Source of the DNA: CBFHND01 sp965657085
GTDB taxonomy: Bacteria; Pseudomonadota; Alphaproteobacteria; Rhodobacterales; Rhodobacteraceae
DNA: 64,000 nt
Assembly (NCBI GenBank): GCA_965657085.1
Contig: CBFHND010000018.1
Coordinates: 1 to 64,000, forward strand
Direction: 5' to 3'
Positions 52,771-62,602 of this stretch are shown here, piece by piece; the first letter of the stretch is position 1; each line of letters starts with the position of its first letter. Under the pieces are notes generated by a model that was not told where the DNA came from, made no database searches, and saw only the letters and a list, made by a program, of their open reading frames with translations. The position numbers were made by a program, and so were the translations under genes.

Positions 52771-53949
52771 TCAAACAGCGGCAAGCGCCTGCATCACATC
52801 GGCCAGAAGGTCACGCGTATCCTCGATGCCCACGGACATGCGCACAAGGCCCGGCGTGATGCCCAGCGCATCCTTTTGGTCCTGCGGTAAGCGTTGATGG
52901 GTGGTGGTGGCCGGATGGGTGACGATCGTTTTGGCATCGCCCAGATTGTTGGAGATGACCGCGATGTTCAGCGCGTTGAGAAAGGCAAAAGCCGCCGCCT
53001 GCCCGCCTGCAAGATCGATGGACAGAACGGTGCCGCCCTGCCCCATCTGTTGCGCGACAAGCGCATGTTGCGCATGGCTGGAATGGCCCGGATAGATCAC
53101 GCGCGCCAACGCCTTGTGCCCGTGCAATGCCTCGGCCAGCGCGGTGGCACTGGCCGTCTGGGCACGCACCCGCAGATCGAGTGTTTCAAGGCCCTTGAGC
53201 ATGACCCAGGCCGTGAACGGCGACATCGAACCGCCAGTGTGCTTCATGTAGGGCTCAACCGTCTTGCGGATGAAATCGCGGGTGCCAAGGATGACGCCGC
53301 CCAGCGCGCGGCCCTGCCCGTCGATGTGTTTGGTGGCGGAATAGATCACAACATCGACCCCTTGCGCGATGGCCTGTGACCAGACGGGCGTGGCAAAAAC
53401 ATTGTCGACCACCACCTGTGCCCCCACGGCATGGGCCAGCCTGGAGACAGCCGCGATGTCAATGACTTCAAGCGTGGGGTTCGACACGGATTCAAAGAAC
53501 ACCGCCCGCGTGCCGGGGGTGATCGCGGCGCGCCACTGATCCAGATCGGTGCCATCGACAAAAACCACCTCGACCCCGTAGCGCGTCAGGATGTCCTCCA
53601 GAACGTAAAGGCACGACCCAAAGAGCGCGCGCGCCGACACCACGCGGTCGCCTGCCTTCAACATCGCCAGCAAAGCGCCCGATACCGCCGCCATGCCCGA
53701 GGCCGTGGCAAAGGCGTCTTCGGCCCCTTCAAGGGCCGCGATCCGTTCTTCGAACATGGCCACCGTGGGGTTGCCATAGCGGGCATAAATGAACTCGTCC
53801 GGGCCTGCCTCTTCGAAACGGGCGGCGGCGGCTTCAGCCGTGTCATAGACAAAGCCCTGTGTCAGGAAAATCGCCTCGGACACCTCGCCATACTGGCTGC
53901 GGCGGGTGCCTGCGTGAACGGCGCGGGTGCGCGGGTTCCAGTCGGTCAT
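52771..53949 (-). CDS. metZ: O-succinylhomoserine sulfhydrylase
   Basis: PLP enzyme of the Cys/Met family that forms homocysteine from O-succinyl- or O-acetylhomoserine and sulfide. 392 residues. Y-A-R-Y-G-N-P-T near residue 55, the PLP lysine in Y-S-A-T-K-H-I-D-G, and S-N-P-T-L-E in the middle. Preceded by a SAM-II riboswitch, so synthesis falls when SAM is plentiful; this is strong support for a methionine-pathway role. Confidence 0.93.
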   Translation of the reverse strand: MTDWNPRTRAVHAGTRRSQYGEVSEAIFLTQGFVYDTAEAAAARFEEAGPDEFIYARYGNPTVAMFEERIAALEGAEDAFATASGMAAVSGALLAMLKAGDRVVSARALFGSCLYVLEDILTRYGVEVVFVDGTDLDQWRAAITPGTRAVFFESVSNPTLEVIDIAAVSRLAHAVGAQVVVDNVFATPVWSQAIAQGVDVVIYSATKHIDGQGRALGGVILGTRDFIRKTVEPYMKHTGGSMSPFTAWVMLKGLETLDLRVRAQTASATALAEALHGHKALARVIYPGHSSHAQHALVAQQMGQGGTVLSIDLAGGQAAAFAFLNALNIAVISNNLGDAKTIVTHPATTTHQRLPQDQKDALGITPGLVRMSVGIEDTRDLLADVMQALAAV

Positions 53950-53987
53950 CGTACAATCCTCTGGGCCATCTGACAGGGCTGGCCACG

Positions 53988-54024
53988 AAAAAGCCCCCGA
54001 ACGCGGTCAAGCGAAGGGAGGCTT
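53988..54024 (-). terminator. Attenuator terminator of the metZ leader
   Basis: On the minus strand AAGCCTCC (54017-54024) pairs with GGGGGCTT (53991-53998) with one U-G wobble, followed by TTTTT. It lies just downstream of the SAM-II aptamer and 39 nt before the metZ start, consistent with transcription attenuation. Confidence 0.7.
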
Positions 54025-54030
54025 CATCCT

Positions 54031-54088
54031 GACCTTTTAGCGGAAGTGTTTAAAGTGGCCCGCAATCCGGTAACAAATCGCCACTGCC
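54031..54088 (-). ncRNA. SAM-II riboswitch (metA-type) upstream of metZ
   Basis: On the minus strand the conserved block CGATTTG, then ACCGG, TTGCGGGCCACTTTAAACA and CCGCTAAAAGG match the SAM-II consensus. P1 is AGTGGC (complement of 54080-54085) with GCCACT (complement of 54054-54059), six perfect pairs; GCGG with CCGC gives the pseudoknot. SAM binding stabilises the pseudoknot. SAM-II occurs almost only in alphaproteobacteria ahead of methionine genes. Confidence 0.92.
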
Positions 54089-54209
54089 CTTTGGTTACGC
54101 CCCGGGCGCGGGCGGGTCAACACCGTCACGCCGCTGTAACTGAAAATTCATGACCCCGTCATAGTCTTTTGCCAATAGGCCCCCACAAGATGTTGTAGGA
54201 GGCGCTGAA

Positions 54210-55148
54210 ATGCCCGTCCTGAGATTGAATGCCACCGACAGCGGCGTTGCCGTGCATCAAAGCCCTGCCTGCGCGCCGCCCGCATGGCACCGCGCGGCGC
54301 TGGGGCGCGGGCCGATCATCGTGATGATCCACGGTTACAAATACGATCCCGACATGCCCGCACATTGCCCGCACACATCCATTTTTTCCCCGGTGCGCCA
54401 GACACATCGCCGTGGTCACGGCGCATGGCTCCGCGATCTGGGATTTGGCAAAGGTGACCCGGATGAGGGGCTGGCCATTGCTTTGGGATGGCGTGCGCGG
54501 GGCCTTTTGTGGCACGCACAGACGGCCGCGCGCCATGCGGGCCGCGCCTTGGCCGATGTGGTGCAGGATTTGCATCTGCGCGCCCCTCACCGGCCCATCC
54601 ATGTCATCACCCATTCCATGGGATCAGAGGTTGCGTTCGAAGCTTTGCACCACCTTCCTCGTGGAGCCGTACAGCGGATCATCGCCCTGAACGGGGCCAG
54701 CTACGCAAGCCGGGCAGCGTCCGCGCTGCGCACTCCGGCCGGGCAAGATGCCGAACTGATCAACATGACAAGCCGCGAGAACGATCTCTTCGACTTCGCC
54801 TTCGAACGGGTGCTTCCCCGGCCCAAACTCCATGACCATGCATTGGGAGCGGGAATAGACGCGCCCAATGCGGTGACGCTGCAACTGGACTGTCCTGCAA
54901 CGCTTGCCGGTCTCGCGGGCCTTGGCGCACGGATCGATCACCCCCAGCGGCGTATCTGCCACTGGTCGGCCTACACGCGCCCCGGTGCCATGGCCTTCTA
55001 TGCCCGCGCCTTACGCCACCCGGCGCACATGCCGCTGAACGCATTACAGCAGGCCGTACCGGACCGACAGGCCCCGCGCTGGTCCCGGCTGCGGCCTGCG
55101 GGGGGCCGCGCGCCCCTCTTGTGGGACAGCGCAAAACACGCAACATGA
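54210..55148 (+). CDS. Alpha/beta hydrolase
   Basis: A 312-residue protein with G-P-I-I-V-M-I-H-G-Y near residue 35 (oxyanion-side strand) and the nucleophile elbow T-H-S-M-G-S-E-V near residue 135. A candidate His lies in the C-terminal C-H-W-S. The ribosome-binding site is AGGAGGCGC. Divergent from metZ, 55 nt before the GST start region begins. The substrate is unknown; the C-terminal 50 residues are Pro/Arg-rich. Confidence 0.85.
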   Translation: MPVLRLNATDSGVAVHQSPACAPPAWHRAALGRGPIIVMIHGYKYDPDMPAHCPHTSIFSPVRQTHRRGHGAWLRDLGFGKGDPDEGLAIALGWRARGLLWHAQTAARHAGRALADVVQDLHLRAPHRPIHVITHSMGSEVAFEALHHLPRGAVQRIIALNGASYASRAASALRTPAGQDAELINMTSRENDLFDFAFERVLPRPKLHDHALGAGIDAPNAVTLQLDCPATLAGLAGLGARIDHPQRRICHWSAYTRPGAMAFYARALRHPAHMPLNALQQAVPDRQAPRWSRLRPAGGRAPLLWDSAKHAT

Positions 55149-55171
55149 GGCCACCAACCGCAGGAGGCCCC

Positions 55172-55873
55172 ATGTCCAAGCCCATCGATCTCTACTTCTG
55201 GCCCACGCCCAACGGCTGGAAAATCTCCATCGCACTGGAGGAAATGGCCCTGCCCTACACCACGCATCTCGTGGACATCTCGAAGGGCGATCAGTTCGAT
55301 CCCGCCTTCCTCAAGATTGCGCCGAACAACCGCATGCCTGCCATCGTGGATCCGGACGGCCCGGATGGCGCTCCGATCAGTATCTTCGAGAGCGGCGCCA
55401 TCCTCCAATACCTCGCGGACAAGACCGGCCAGTTCGGCGGCAGCACGCCGCGCGAACGGATCGCGGTGACCGAATGGCTTATGTGGCAGATGGGCGGGCT
55501 GGGGCCGATGGCGGGGCAGACCCATCATTTCTGGAAATACGCCCCGGCAATGGATCCGCCCAACGACATTCCCTACGCCAAAGACCGCTATGCCCGCGAA
55601 ACCGCACGGCTTTATGGGGTACTCGACCGCAAACTGGCCCAAAGCCGCTATGTGGCGGGCGATTTCTATTCCATCGCCGACATGGCGATCTGGGGGTGGG
55701 CCAGCCTGTGGAAAGGCCAGCAGCACAATCTCGATACCACGCCCCACATGGCGCGCTGGCTCGACGATGTCGGCGCGCGGCCCGCAGTGCAGGCAGGGCG
55801 CGCGCTGGCGGCGGAAAAACGCGCGCAATTGCAAAACGACAAGGACGCGCAGGACCTCCTGTTCAAACGCTGA
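55172..55873 (+). CDS. Glutathione S-transferase (YfcG/Ure2-like)
   Basis: A 233-residue GST with N-terminal thioredoxin fold (I-D-L-Y-F-W-P-T-P-N-G-W-K, N-N-R-M-P-A-I-V, F-E-S-G-A-I-L) and all-helical C-terminal domain (D-F-Y-S-I-A-D-M-A). The T-P-N-G-W-K segment is typical of the Nu/Ure2-like group, which includes disulfide-bond reductases. Start at 55172 with AGGAGG. Follows the alpha/beta hydrolase by 23 nt, perhaps co-transcribed. Confidence 0.9.
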   Translation: MSKPIDLYFWPTPNGWKISIALEEMALPYTTHLVDISKGDQFDPAFLKIAPNNRMPAIVDPDGPDGAPISIFESGAILQYLADKTGQFGGSTPRERIAVTEWLMWQMGGLGPMAGQTHHFWKYAPAMDPPNDIPYAKDRYARETARLYGVLDRKLAQSRYVAGDFYSIADMAIWGWASLWKGQQHNLDTTPHMARWLDDVGARPAVQAGRALAAEKRAQLQNDKDAQDLLFKR

Positions 55874-55885
55874 CCGGATCCCTGG

Positions 55886-56042
55886 TTTCGGAGCCATGTT
55901 CGCTTGTCCCCGCACGGCGCGATCCGGGCGACGGGGGCAAGACAAATCGCCGAGGGGCCCCGGCACGGGGAGACGGCTATTTGTCTTGCGCGCGACGCAC
56001 GGCATCACGCAGGCACGGGGTCAATCGGGCATGGCTCCGAAA
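55886..56042. repeat. Long imperfect palindrome between GST and ispZ
   Basis: TTTCGGAGCCATG (55886-55898) is perfectly complementary to 56030-56042; GCAAGACAAAT (55937-55947) to 55979-55989. Both pairs share a centre at about 55963-55964, and the stretches between are partly complementary as well, giving ~75-nt arms. This could be a very long hairpin or the fusion of two inverted copies of a repeat. No gene is visible in 55874-56121. Confidence 0.75.
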
Positions 56043-56121
56043 TTCTGGGTTTGGTGGATGTGAAGCGCCAAATCAAAAATGAAGTGCACCCCGCAGGGGG
56101 GCGCCTTTGGATCACCGGACC

Positions 56122-56727
56122 TCAGGCATCCTCGCTGTCGGTGCCATAGGTCTGAAACAAACGCCCTTGGGTGATGAAGAACACGAACACCGCCGCCGTC
56201 AGCCCGAAGGTCTTGAAATAGACCCAGGATTCCGTGCTCATCGTGCGCCACACCACCTCGTTCAGCACTGCAAGGCTCAGGAAAAACCACATCAACCGGC
56301 GCGTCAGGATCATCCATCCTGTATCTTCCAGCGGCATCATGCTTTCCATGACGTATTTCAGATAGGACTGCCCGCGCAGCAGCCCAACCCCAAGCATGCC
56401 GCCAAAGAGCAGGTAGATCATCGTTGGCTTCATTTTGAAAAACCGTTCGTCATTCAGCCACACCGACAACCCGCCGAAGACGATCACCAGCACCAGCGTG
56501 GCGACCTGCATCCGGCTCAGTTTGCCCGTCAGCCACCACAAAAGGCCCGTGGACAGGATCAGCAGCGGGATAAAGGCCGCCGTGACCACGATGAATCCAT
56601 CATAGCTGGTGCCTGCAATCTCGAAGCTGCGGTCCTTGAGGCGCAGGTAGGCCACAAAGAACAGGATCACCGGCCCCATCTCAAGGCCCGTCTTCAGGAA
56701 AGGATTGATTTCACGCGTCTGTGCCAT
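56122..56727 (-). CDS. Septation/inner membrane-spanning protein YciB/IspZ
   Basis: A 201-residue membrane protein with five or six hydrophobic segments. The start (K-T-G-L-E-M-G-P-V-I-L-F-F), the K-P-T-M-I-Y-L-L-F-G motif, and the C-terminal L-N-E-V-V-W-R and W-V-Y-F-K-T-F-G motifs are those of the IspZ/YciB family, needed for envelope integrity and septation. Likely in an operon with the DMT transporter (8-nt gap) and genes upstream on the minus strand. Confidence 0.92.
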   Translation of the reverse strand: MAQTREINPFLKTGLEMGPVILFFVAYLRLKDRSFEIAGTSYDGFIVVTAAFIPLLILSTGLLWWLTGKLSRMQVATLVLVIVFGGLSVWLNDERFFKMKPTMIYLLFGGMLGVGLLRGQSYLKYVMESMMPLEDTGWMILTRRLMWFFLSLAVLNEVVWRTMSTESWVYFKTFGLTAAVFVFFITQGRLFQTYGTDSEDA

Positions 56728-56735
56728 GCTCTGCC

Positions 56736-57638
56736 TTATCCGCCTATTTCAACAATCACCGCACCTGCGGCAATGAGGGCCATCAACGCCATGCGGCGCG
56801 GGCCCACGGTTTCTTTCAGGACCAGCCACCCGATGAGCGCGGCGAAGACCGTCGATGTCTCGCGCAGTACCGCCGCCTCGCCCACCTTGTCCAGCCGTGT
56901 GGCCATCATGATGGCACCAAAGCTCAGAAAGGCAATGATCCCTCCGACAAATCCGCGCTGCAACAGTGGCCCCGGTGCAGGCCTGTCGGCCATCCGCCGC
57001 CACCGCATGTAGGCGATAGGCGGAATGGCGATGCCGTCGATCATGAAAAACCATGCAAGGAAAGTGAAAGGGTTGGCCGTCGCACGGATGCCGTAGGCGT
57101 CATACGTGGTGTAAAGCGCCACGAACAGCCCCGTCACCACCGCCAGACCCAACGCCAGGGGCAAGGTGTCGCGATCCGTCACCACGGTCCGCAGGTTGTA
57201 GACAGCGAGCCCGAAGATCCCCGACAGAAGCGCCGCAACCCCCAGCCACTGCACGGGCGTGAACACTTCGGCAAAAAGCACATAGGCCCCGATCACCGCG
57301 AACAAGGGCCCGGTGCCGCGCACCACCGGGTAGACAACCGTATAGGCCCCTTTGGTATAGGCCCACGCCTGCAAGAGTTTGTAGATGACGTGGATCACCC
57401 ATGCGCCTGCAAAGATGGGCCACATGTGCGGTTCGGGCCACGGCACCACGAACAGCGCAAAGGGGGCGGCCATCAGCCCGTAGTTGATGTCGATCGCACC
57501 ACGGGTCAGCCACGGATCATGCCGCCCCTTTTGCAACGCGCCGAAAACCGCGTGCAGAAAGGCCGCCATGATCGCCAGCACCAGCGCCACCTGATGCCCT
57601 GTCTGCGTCCCTTCGATAGAGATCAGCCAATCGGTCAT
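56736..57638 (-). CDS. EamA/DMT family transporter
   Basis: A 300-residue protein with ten membrane segments. The first-half V-Y-P-V-V-R-G-T-G-P-L-F and second-half V-L-R-E-T-S-T-V-F-A-A-L-I-G are EamA motifs. Substrate unknown. It lies between the DUF-like unknown protein and ispZ on the same strand; gaps of 15 and 8 nt indicate co-transcription. Confidence 0.87.
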   Translation of the reverse strand: MTDWLISIEGTQTGHQVALVLAIMAAFLHAVFGALQKGRHDPWLTRGAIDINYGLMAAPFALFVVPWPEPHMWPIFAGAWVIHVIYKLLQAWAYTKGAYTVVYPVVRGTGPLFAVIGAYVLFAEVFTPVQWLGVAALLSGIFGLAVYNLRTVVTDRDTLPLALGLAVVTGLFVALYTTYDAYGIRATANPFTFLAWFFMIDGIAIPPIAYMRWRRMADRPAPGPLLQRGFVGGIIAFLSFGAIMMATRLDKVGEAAVLRETSTVFAALIGWLVLKETVGPRRMALMALIAAGAVIVEIGG

Positions 57639-57653
57639 TGCCTGCCCGACGGC

Positions 57654-58488
57654 TCAGGTCGCATCGGGATGCAGATAGACGAAACGAAAAGGCCAGAGAT
57701 GTTCGACGATCTTCGGCTCGAACCCGTATTGCGCCAGCGGACCCTGATCCAGGTCCATTTGGTCGCGGGCCGCATCGAAGGCGGACACGATCATCTTGTC
57801 CGGTGCTGTCCGCGTCTGCGCCCGCCCGTTGTGGGTGATCACTTCGGATTTGCGGTTCACCACATGGGCGACGGACGGTTTGCGCCGCATGGCATCCCAA
57901 AGGCCCCGCCACCCCAGATACCGCAGCACCCGGCGCATCAAGTGCGCATCCGAGCGCTTTGCCAGGCCCACAGAACCTTGGGCAATCGGCCCCGCCTCGG
58001 GGGTGGAAAAGGCGAAATCGACCTGCCCTGCCGACACGTCGATGCGGCCGTCGGCCCGCATTGCCTGAAGGCCAAGGTATTCGGTGTTATAGGCCACCAC
58101 GTTGTCCGCGTCGTTCCACAAATGCAGGCTCAGCACACCCCAATCCTTGCGCGTGGCAAGGGCTGCCAAGGCTTCCGCCGGATCATCGCCCAAGCGCTGA
58201 TCCGCCTCGGGTGCTGCCAGCGCGGTCACGTGAAATTCCAGGTGCGGCCCATGGCTCGCCTCCCGGAAGTCGCAGATAAACAGCAACAAAACGCCCTGCC
58301 CCGAAGCCGTGCGGACAGGATGCACATCCTGCCCTGCAAACCCGTCCGCCAGTGCCGCCGCGTCGCATGTGCCGACAAGCAAAAGACCGTGCCCGTCATA
58401 GACATGGTAGGGGGTCGGGGCCGGGCCCGTCGAAAGCGCACCCCCCGTCCCAGCGGCACATCGGAAAAGAGCGGATGCCCCGCCCCGT

Positions 58489-58514
<26 letters not shown>
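57654..58514 (-). CDS. Hypothetical protein (possibly acetoacetate decarboxylase-like fold)
   Basis: A 286-residue soluble protein. I do not recognise the family. The pattern of a beta-rich protein with G-P-H-L-E-F-H-V and a C-terminal Y-L-H-P-D weakly recalls the acetoacetate decarboxylase fold, but no catalytic lysine environment is clear. The ATG at 58514 overlaps the 3' end of ftsY by 26 nt; the longer frame to 58637 merely shadows ftsY. Confidence 0.6.
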
Positions 58515-59880
<1,366 letters not shown>

Positions 59881-59927
59881 GATGCCCCGATACTTGGTTA
59901 AACATCATCTAATGCGGGCGCGCGGGC

Positions 59928-60836
59928 ATGAAAAGGGATCAGTTTGGCGGCAGGATGTGGGGTGCCGTGGCAACTGTGCTCTGCGCGCTGCTGGCTGGCC
60001 CGCTTTGGGCGCAATCGCCGGGCACCTTGTGCAGCCGTGGCGATCTGGGTCCGCGCCAGTGCATTCGGCCCGAACATGGCGCCTTCGACACCTGCCAGAT
60101 CATCGCAGACACCGCTTGGCGGCACACGCTGGATGCGGGTTTTTTCGCGCGGCTCTTGTGGCAGGAAAGCCGGTTCGACCCCAATGCGCTCAGCCCCGCA
60201 GGCGCGCAAGGCATCGCGCAATTCATGCCCGGCACGGCGCAGTTGCGCGGATTTGCAGACGCCTACAACCCGGCAGAGGCAATGGAACGGTCCGCGCACT
60301 ACCTTGCCGAACTCGTGCAACGCTATGGCAATCCGGGACTGGCGGCGGTGGCCTACAACGGGGGAGAGCGGCGCGCGGACGGGTTCACCAAGGACGGCAA
60401 GGGCCTGGCACAGGAAACCTATGACTACGTGCGCATCATCACCGGGCTGAGCGCCGAGCGGTGGCGGGACGAGCCGCCAAAGGACCACGTCTTTGACCTT
60501 GAAGCGGGCAAACCGTTCCTGCCTGCCTGCCTTGCCATGGCCAAGGGCCGCAAGGTCAGCCCGTTGGGTCCGCGCATCCGACCGTGGGGCGTGCAACTGG
60601 CCTTTGGCAAAACCCCGACCGAGGCGCGCACCAACGTGGCGCGGTTGACCGCGCGCTGTGCCGCACGGGTCAAGCGGGCGGGGGTCGAGTATGTGACAGT
60701 GCCCAACCGGGTCCGGGGGCAGCCCCCCTATCACCTTGGCCGGATCGCGCGGGACACCAAGCGCGGGGCGCAGGACATGTGCCTGAAACTGCGGCGCGAT
60801 GGCTGTATCTGCCGGGTGCTGCGGCACAAGGGGTAA
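59928..60836 (+). CDS. Lytic transglycosylase (SLT domain)
   Basis: A 302-residue exported protein with signal peptide to about A28. The SLT domain (~60-165) has the catalytic glutamate in W-Q-E-S-R-F, then A-Q-G-I-A-Q-F-M-P-G-T-A and V-A-Y-N-G-G-E. It cleaves glycan strands with anhydro-muropeptide formation. The C-terminal ~100 residues are cysteine-containing with a weak SPOR-like repeat. Divergent from ftsY (47 nt between the starts). Confidence 0.9.
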   Translation: MKRDQFGGRMWGAVATVLCALLAGPLWAQSPGTLCSRGDLGPRQCIRPEHGAFDTCQIIADTAWRHTLDAGFFARLLWQESRFDPNALSPAGAQGIAQFMPGTAQLRGFADAYNPAEAMERSAHYLAELVQRYGNPGLAAVAYNGGERRADGFTKDGKGLAQETYDYVRIITGLSAERWRDEPPKDHVFDLEAGKPFLPACLAMAKGRKVSPLGPRIRPWGVQLAFGKTPTEARTNVARLTARCAARVKRAGVEYVTVPNRVRGQPPYHLGRIARDTKRGAQDMCLKLRRDGCICRVLRHKG

Positions 60837-61269
60837 TAGGGGTGGAATTTGGGCTGGGACACGCGCGGGATAAGGCGCTGCCCCGCCCGGACCAAGACGA
60901 AGCCGCCGGTCGATCCGCGGCGTGTGAGCCAGTTGCCATTTGTTTGACCTTGCACCGGATCTCGGACCCGCGAGGCGTCAGGGGGGGGCTTTGCGGGACA
61001 AAGTAAGCTTTCGCTGCGGTTGCGCCAATGGCCGCTTTTGGGCGCGGAAAAAAACAGTCGTTTTTGCCCGTGACAGAAACATATGGGTTTTGGCGTGGTT
61101 GGCAACGAAACGAGAGGCAATGGCCGCTGGGAGCCCAAATTGATGCCATGGCCAATTGCCTTGGATCCTTCGAAATCCTTAGAACGGCCATGAACCTGAC
61201 TGAAATTGGTACGAATTGACTTCTACCAACTTGGAAAGTCAGCGCTCTGTTGGAGCCGGAGTGAGTCTA
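60837..61269. other. 433-nt gene-free region
   Basis: No coding region is supported. The sequence falls from high GC next to the transglycosylase to lower GC near 61150-61270. It contains a G8 run near 60980 and two copies of CAATGGCCGCT (about 61027 and 61120). A block near 61005-61050 is similar in form to one near 13080-13125. Confidence 0.5.
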
Positions 61270-61716
61270 ATGAAATACGTCGTAACGTACTGGATCATCG
61301 TAGTGGTCAGCATCCCGATCTCTTATGCAATTTCCAGCCTCATACATTCCTTCTTGGACATTCCGCGAGGGGTTCCACTGGCCAGGTTGGGAATGCTGGG
61401 ATCGATTGGCCAGATTTCGTTGATGATCCTACCATTTTTGCTCGCGCCAATTGGAGCCGCAGTTGCATACTACAAGGTTTGCAAACAGCGGGCCGCAAGT
61501 GTTGAAGTAACTCGCCTTTCGCTTGGAATCGCTTTCTCGACTGTGCTGCTTTCCGTGGTTTTCTGGATCGGAACCGGGGCTTGGTCCGGCCTTATACAGG
61601 GTGAACCGCGGTTCATCTTGTTGGTCTTGGCTGCCCCCCCGGTGATTACAACGGTGTGCTTCTGGATTCTATTCTCCACTGTGCTTGCAATTCTTTCTGG
61701 CAGATCAAACGTATGA
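61270..61716 (+). CDS. Hypothetical membrane protein, low GC
   Basis: A 148-residue protein with four predicted membrane segments (about residues 5-25, 45-65, 80-105 and 115-140). No family recognised. The start at 61270 follows GGAGTGAG; an upstream ATG frame to 61216 adds 18 polar residues. Codons such as TTG, GTA and ATA and the lower GC content differ from its neighbours, so recent acquisition is likely. No neighbouring gene shares its style. The 283 nt downstream (61717-61999) hold no gene. Confidence 0.65.
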   Translation: MKYVVTYWIIVVVSIPISYAISSLIHSFLDIPRGVPLARLGMLGSIGQISLMILPFLLAPIGAAVAYYKVCKQRAASVEVTRLSLGIAFSTVLLSVVFWIGTGAWSGLIQGEPRFILLVLAAPPVITTVCFWILFSTVLAILSGRSNV

Positions 61717-61999
61717 GCCGACGAGACAGAAACCAGCACTAGCGATAGCTACTCCTGCACGCTGGAGAATACCCGTCTGTCAAAACCTCCCTGCCAAAAA
61801 CGGTCGTTTTTTTCACGTTGTGGTCAAGTGCCGAAATCGTTGAAAAATTTTGTGCCACAAACCCTTGGCAAAACCGCCTTTTATTTTGTCACGTTTTTGG
61901 CCGCTACGAAAGAAGCCGTCATTCAGATGTCATGCAGCATCGGACACTTCGGGCTCGGAGCAGACATCTGACAAACCCTTTCAGATATAACTTCAACCC

Positions 62000-62602
62000 C
62001 TAGGCCACGCCGCGCCAGATCAGGTACTGGCCCACATAGTAAAGCGTCCAGAGCAGCACCGAGGTCGGCACGTGCATGCGGGATGAGGGGGACATGCGGA
62101 AAAGCTGGACCGCGAGCACCGTGTCGGAGGCGATGAACATCAGCGCGCCGATCTGCACCAGCGCCCTCGCCTGTCCCAAGGCGGCCAAACCCATGGCGCA
62201 GATGATCACCACGTAGGCGGTGACGGGCCAGCGCAGGGTGCCGGTGTGGGGCAGAAGCCACCAGACGGTCGACAGGCCCAGCGCGACCACGGCCAGCGCG
62301 GGCCACAGCGGCAGGCCCTGCGCCATCGGCCACAGAAGGGCGACATAGGCCAGATGTGCGGCGGCGAAGGCGATCAACCCGGCCATAAACGCCCCCTGCC
62401 CCGGACGCGACAGTGCCAGATCGCCCAGCGCCGACAGCGCAAGGGCCAGAACCAACAGCAAGGGCGCACCACTGAGCGCGGCGTGTAACCCCAGCGCCGC
62501 CAACGGCACGGTTTTCACCAGCGTTTTCAGTGCACTGTCGCCGCGATGGCAAAAGGCGGCCCCGTAAAGGACCGCCATCGCAGCGCTCGTCCAGAGCAGC
62601 AT
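62000..62602 (-). CDS. Lysoplasmalogenase (YhhN family)
   Basis: A 200-residue membrane protein with about eight hydrophobic segments and the family motifs K-T-V-P-L-A-A-L near residue 30, S-A-L-G-D-L-A-L-S, and F-I-A-S-D-T-V-L-A near residue 160. Homologues hydrolyse lysoplasmalogens or have unknown membrane functions. The start overlaps the stop of the dehydrogenase beta subunit by one base (TGATG). Confidence 0.85.
   Translation of the reverse strand: MLLWTSAAMAVLYGAAFCHRGDSALKTLVKTVPLAALGLHAALSGAPLLLVLALALSALGDLALSRPGQGAFMAGLIAFAAAHLAYVALLWPMAQGLPLWPALAVVALGLSTVWWLLPHTGTLRWPVTAYVVIICAMGLAALGQARALVQIGALMFIASDTVLAVQLFRMSPSSRMHVPTSVLLWTLYYVGQYLIWRGVA

Noticed and set aside
61005..61060. Dispersed repeat shared with 13080-13125
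   Set aside because: The two blocks share only a loose pattern (TTCGCTGCG..TGCG..AATGGCCGCT) with a gap; too degenerate to claim as a repeat from two copies.
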